Shown here: piece after piece, positions 62,631 to 64,000 of the stretch
Layout of the letters: each line of letters starts with the position of its first letter
How positions within the stretch are numbered: position 1 is the stretch's first letter
Assembly (NCBI GenBank): GCA_013416795.1
Contig: RQSC01000031.1
Coordinates: 6,757-70,756, forward strand
DNA: 64,000 nucleotides
From: Prasinococcaceae sp. CCMP 1430
Lineage: Eukaryota > Prasinodermophyta > Palmophyllophyceae > Prasinococcales > Prasinococcaceae
Direction of reading: 5' to 3'
Made by a program: the position numbers and the translations under genes
Notes under the pieces: model-generated
What the model was told of the DNA's origin: nothing
Databases searched by the model: none
What the model saw: the letters and a program-made list of their open reading frames with translations, nothing else

Positions 62631-63899
62631 TCACAGCTTTGCGGCCGCCGCGTACGGCGGCGGCGCGTCACCAAAGAGCTCCTCCTCCGGCGTGGCCATC
62701 GGCTCGAAGAAGCGCTTGACGCTCTGCAGCGGCACCTCGTCGAGCGACGCGTTGGCCCACGTGGGCCTGTTGTCCTTGTCGACGAGGAGCGCGCGCACGC
62801 CCTCCTTGAAGTCGGGCTCGGCGCACAGTCGCGTGACGACGCGGTACTCCATCGACAGGCAGTCGGCGAGCGACGATGCGCGCGCACCAGCCTCGAGCAC
62901 GGCATGCGTGACGCGCAGCGAGAGTGGCGAGCCCTTTCGGATGCGCTCGTCCGCCACGACCGCCCAGGGCGCGTCCTCGCGCGCGAGCGCTTCGAGCGTG
63001 CCCTCGACGGTCATGCCCGCGCCGAAGCAGCGCTCGATACCAGCGAGGTCCAGCGAGCCCTCGACACCAACGTCGGCGGGCGGCGTGGAGAGCGAGTCGA
63101 GCGCGCGGCCGACAGCAGCAACGCCCTCGGGCATGCCTGCAAGGGCCGGCACGTCCACCGCGCTCACCACGCGCTCGCAGTCCGCCGAGCGCATGAAGTG
63201 CGTCGCCGCGCCACACGCGAGCGCATCGGCGCCGTTGATTGAGGCCCCCGTGAGCGCGAGGTACCAGCCGACGGAGTGCGCGAGGCGTGGCAGCACCCAG
63301 CTGGCGCCCACGTCGGGGAAGAGGCCGATGGCGCACTCGGGCATGGCGAGCTTGGTGTTTTCCGTGGCGACGCGGTACGCGCCATGCAGCGCCACGCCGC
63401 AGCCGCCACCCATGGTCACGCCGTCGAGCAGCGCGACGTGCGCGGCGCGCAGCGAGCTCACCGAGCAGTCGTGGCGGTACTCGCGCTTGAAGAAGCGCGC
63501 GCTGGCATCGTGGTCGTCGCCCATGGCCAGATCTTTGACGTCGCCGCCTGCGCAGAAGCCGCGCCCGGCGCCAGACAGCACGACGGCTCCGACGCTGGGC
63601 GTCGCGTCCCACTCGCCGTACTTGCGCGCGAGCGCATCGATCATGCCCTCTGAGAGCGCGTTGAGCACACGTGGGCGGTTGAGCACCGCGTGGCGCACCG
63701 ACGCAACACCTGTCGCGGGGAAGAGAACCTCCGGCTCGGGCGCCGCTGCAGTTGCCGCTGCCGACATCGCGAGCTGCCGCGTCGACGCGGGGGCGCCGTC
63801 GGCGCCGCCCGCGTCCTCGTACTCGAGGATGACCGCCGGCGGCGAGAGCTTGACGCCGAGGCGGCGCGCGCGAGAGGGGGCCGACGGCGCGTACGACAT
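62631..63899 (-). CDS. HIBCH: 3-hydroxyisobutyryl-CoA hydrolase, peroxisomal type
   Basis: A crotonase-superfamily thioesterase of valine catabolism, 422 residues. NRPRVLNALSEGMIDALARK and GRGFCAGGDVKDLA form the first oxyanion-hole region. TMGGGCGVALHGAYRVATEN holds the second. MPECAIGLFPDVGASWVLPR contains the catalytic Glu and the HIBCH-specific DVGASW. CLSMEYRVVTRLC, FKEGVRALLVDKDNRPTW and the WANASLDEVPLQSVKRFFEP region match HIBCH and Arabidopsis CHY1. The chain ends AAAAKL, a PTS1 peroxisomal signal. The start at 63899 (MSYAPSAP) gives about 60 residues before the domain; 63768 is an alternative. The frame runs on into the terminal microsatellite without another good start. Confidence 0.92.
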   Translation of the reverse strand: MSYAPSAPSRARRLGVKLSPPAVILEYEDAGGADGAPASTRQLAMSAAATAAAPEPEVLFPATGVASVRHAVLNRPRVLNALSEGMIDALARKYGEWDATPSVGAVVLSGAGRGFCAGGDVKDLAMGDDHDASARFFKREYRHDCSVSSLRAAHVALLDGVTMGGGCGVALHGAYRVATENTKLAMPECAIGLFPDVGASWVLPRLAHSVGWYLALTGASINGADALACGAATHFMRSADCERVVSAVDVPALAGMPEGVAAVGRALDSLSTPPADVGVEGSLDLAGIERCFGAGMTVEGTLEALAREDAPWAVVADERIRKGSPLSLRVTHAVLEAGARASSLADCLSMEYRVVTRLCAEPDFKEGVRALLVDKDNRPTWANASLDEVPLQSVKRFFEPMATPEEELFGDAPPPYAAAAKL

Positions 63900-63939
63900 C
63901 GGCCGCGCGCCGCCAGACGGCGTGCGGAGCGGCTGGCAG

Positions 63940-63940
<1 letters not shown>

Positions 63941-63996
<56 letters not shown>
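63941..63996. repeat. CA microsatellite at the window end
   Basis: About 28 perfect AC units. Translations across it give meaningless Cys-Val repeats. Confidence 0.97.
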
Positions 63997-63997
<1 letters not shown>

Positions 63998-64000
63998 GGT

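Overview
The window is nuclear DNA of a GC-rich eukaryote, most likely a photosynthetic, flagellated unicellular alga. The evidence is a plastid-type homogentisate prenyltransferase (plastoquinone pathway), half of a plastid-type dicarboxylate translocator, mitochondrial genes (succinate dehydrogenase iron-sulfur subunit, a 2-oxo acid dehydrogenase E1, a pyruvate carrier), and ciliary or microtubule genes (CEP41, a katanin-like ATPase). Spliceosomal introns are short and mostly start with GTGCG or GTGAG. A haptophyte-like alga is my best guess, but the lineage is not settled from the sequence. Genes lie on both strands at about one per 2 kb. Protein lengths and exon junctions below are hand-built from reading frame, splice dinucleotides and family similarity.

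Layout. 1-5.4 kb: first exon of ERO1 (minus), a voltage-gated K+ channel (plus), 2 kb of low-content sequence, SDHB (plus). 5.7-10.4 kb: a BRCC36-type JAMM protease (minus), a possible tiny gene, and a degenerate amidohydrolase (plus). 10.4-19 kb: a NUFIP1-like zinc-finger protein (minus, 5' end in a 56-N gap), a five-exon OSCA/TMEM63-like channel with an RGG tail (plus), and a xanthine/urate permease (minus). 19-22.9 kb: microsatellites, an orphan WD-repeat exon, the prenyltransferase (minus) and a 100-bp tandem repeat. 22.9-36 kb: MRS2/CorA transporter, a ubiquitin-like-domain protein, CEP41, DNA polymerase eta, an FCP1/CPL-type CTD phosphatase and a katanin-like AAA ATPase. 36.5-50.2 kb: a fused E1 alpha-beta dehydrogenase, a GT25-like glycosyltransferase, a class 3 lipase, a bacterial-type release factor RF3 in six exons, an HP1-like chromodomain protein, and a xylulokinase-like gene without its first part.

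50.3-56 kb is the accessory part of the window. A protein built of repeated AP2-like DNA-binding units is broken by fragments of a retroelement, which form a palindrome around a single N. Convergent to it lies a 628-residue protein with a 2-oxoglutarate/Fe(II) oxygenase core and an unassigned C-terminal domain. 56.5-64 kb: a three-PLAT-domain protein, a FAM177 protein, half of a dicarboxylate translocator ending at a single N, a single-chain fusion of the two mitochondrial pyruvate carrier subunits, and a peroxisomal-type 3-hydroxyisobutyryl-CoA hydrolase, then a CA microsatellite.

The strongest candidates for something undescribed are the MPC1-MPC2 fusion, the katanin-like ATPase with a ubiquitin-interacting-like motif and a non-standard N-terminal domain, the AP2-repeat/oxygenase pair, and the amidohydrolase that has lost most of its metal ligands. 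Several genes (WD-repeat exon, translocator, xylulokinase) lack one half. Single Ns at 22818, 52409 and 61461 look like unsized assembly joins, so some oddities may be assembly effects.
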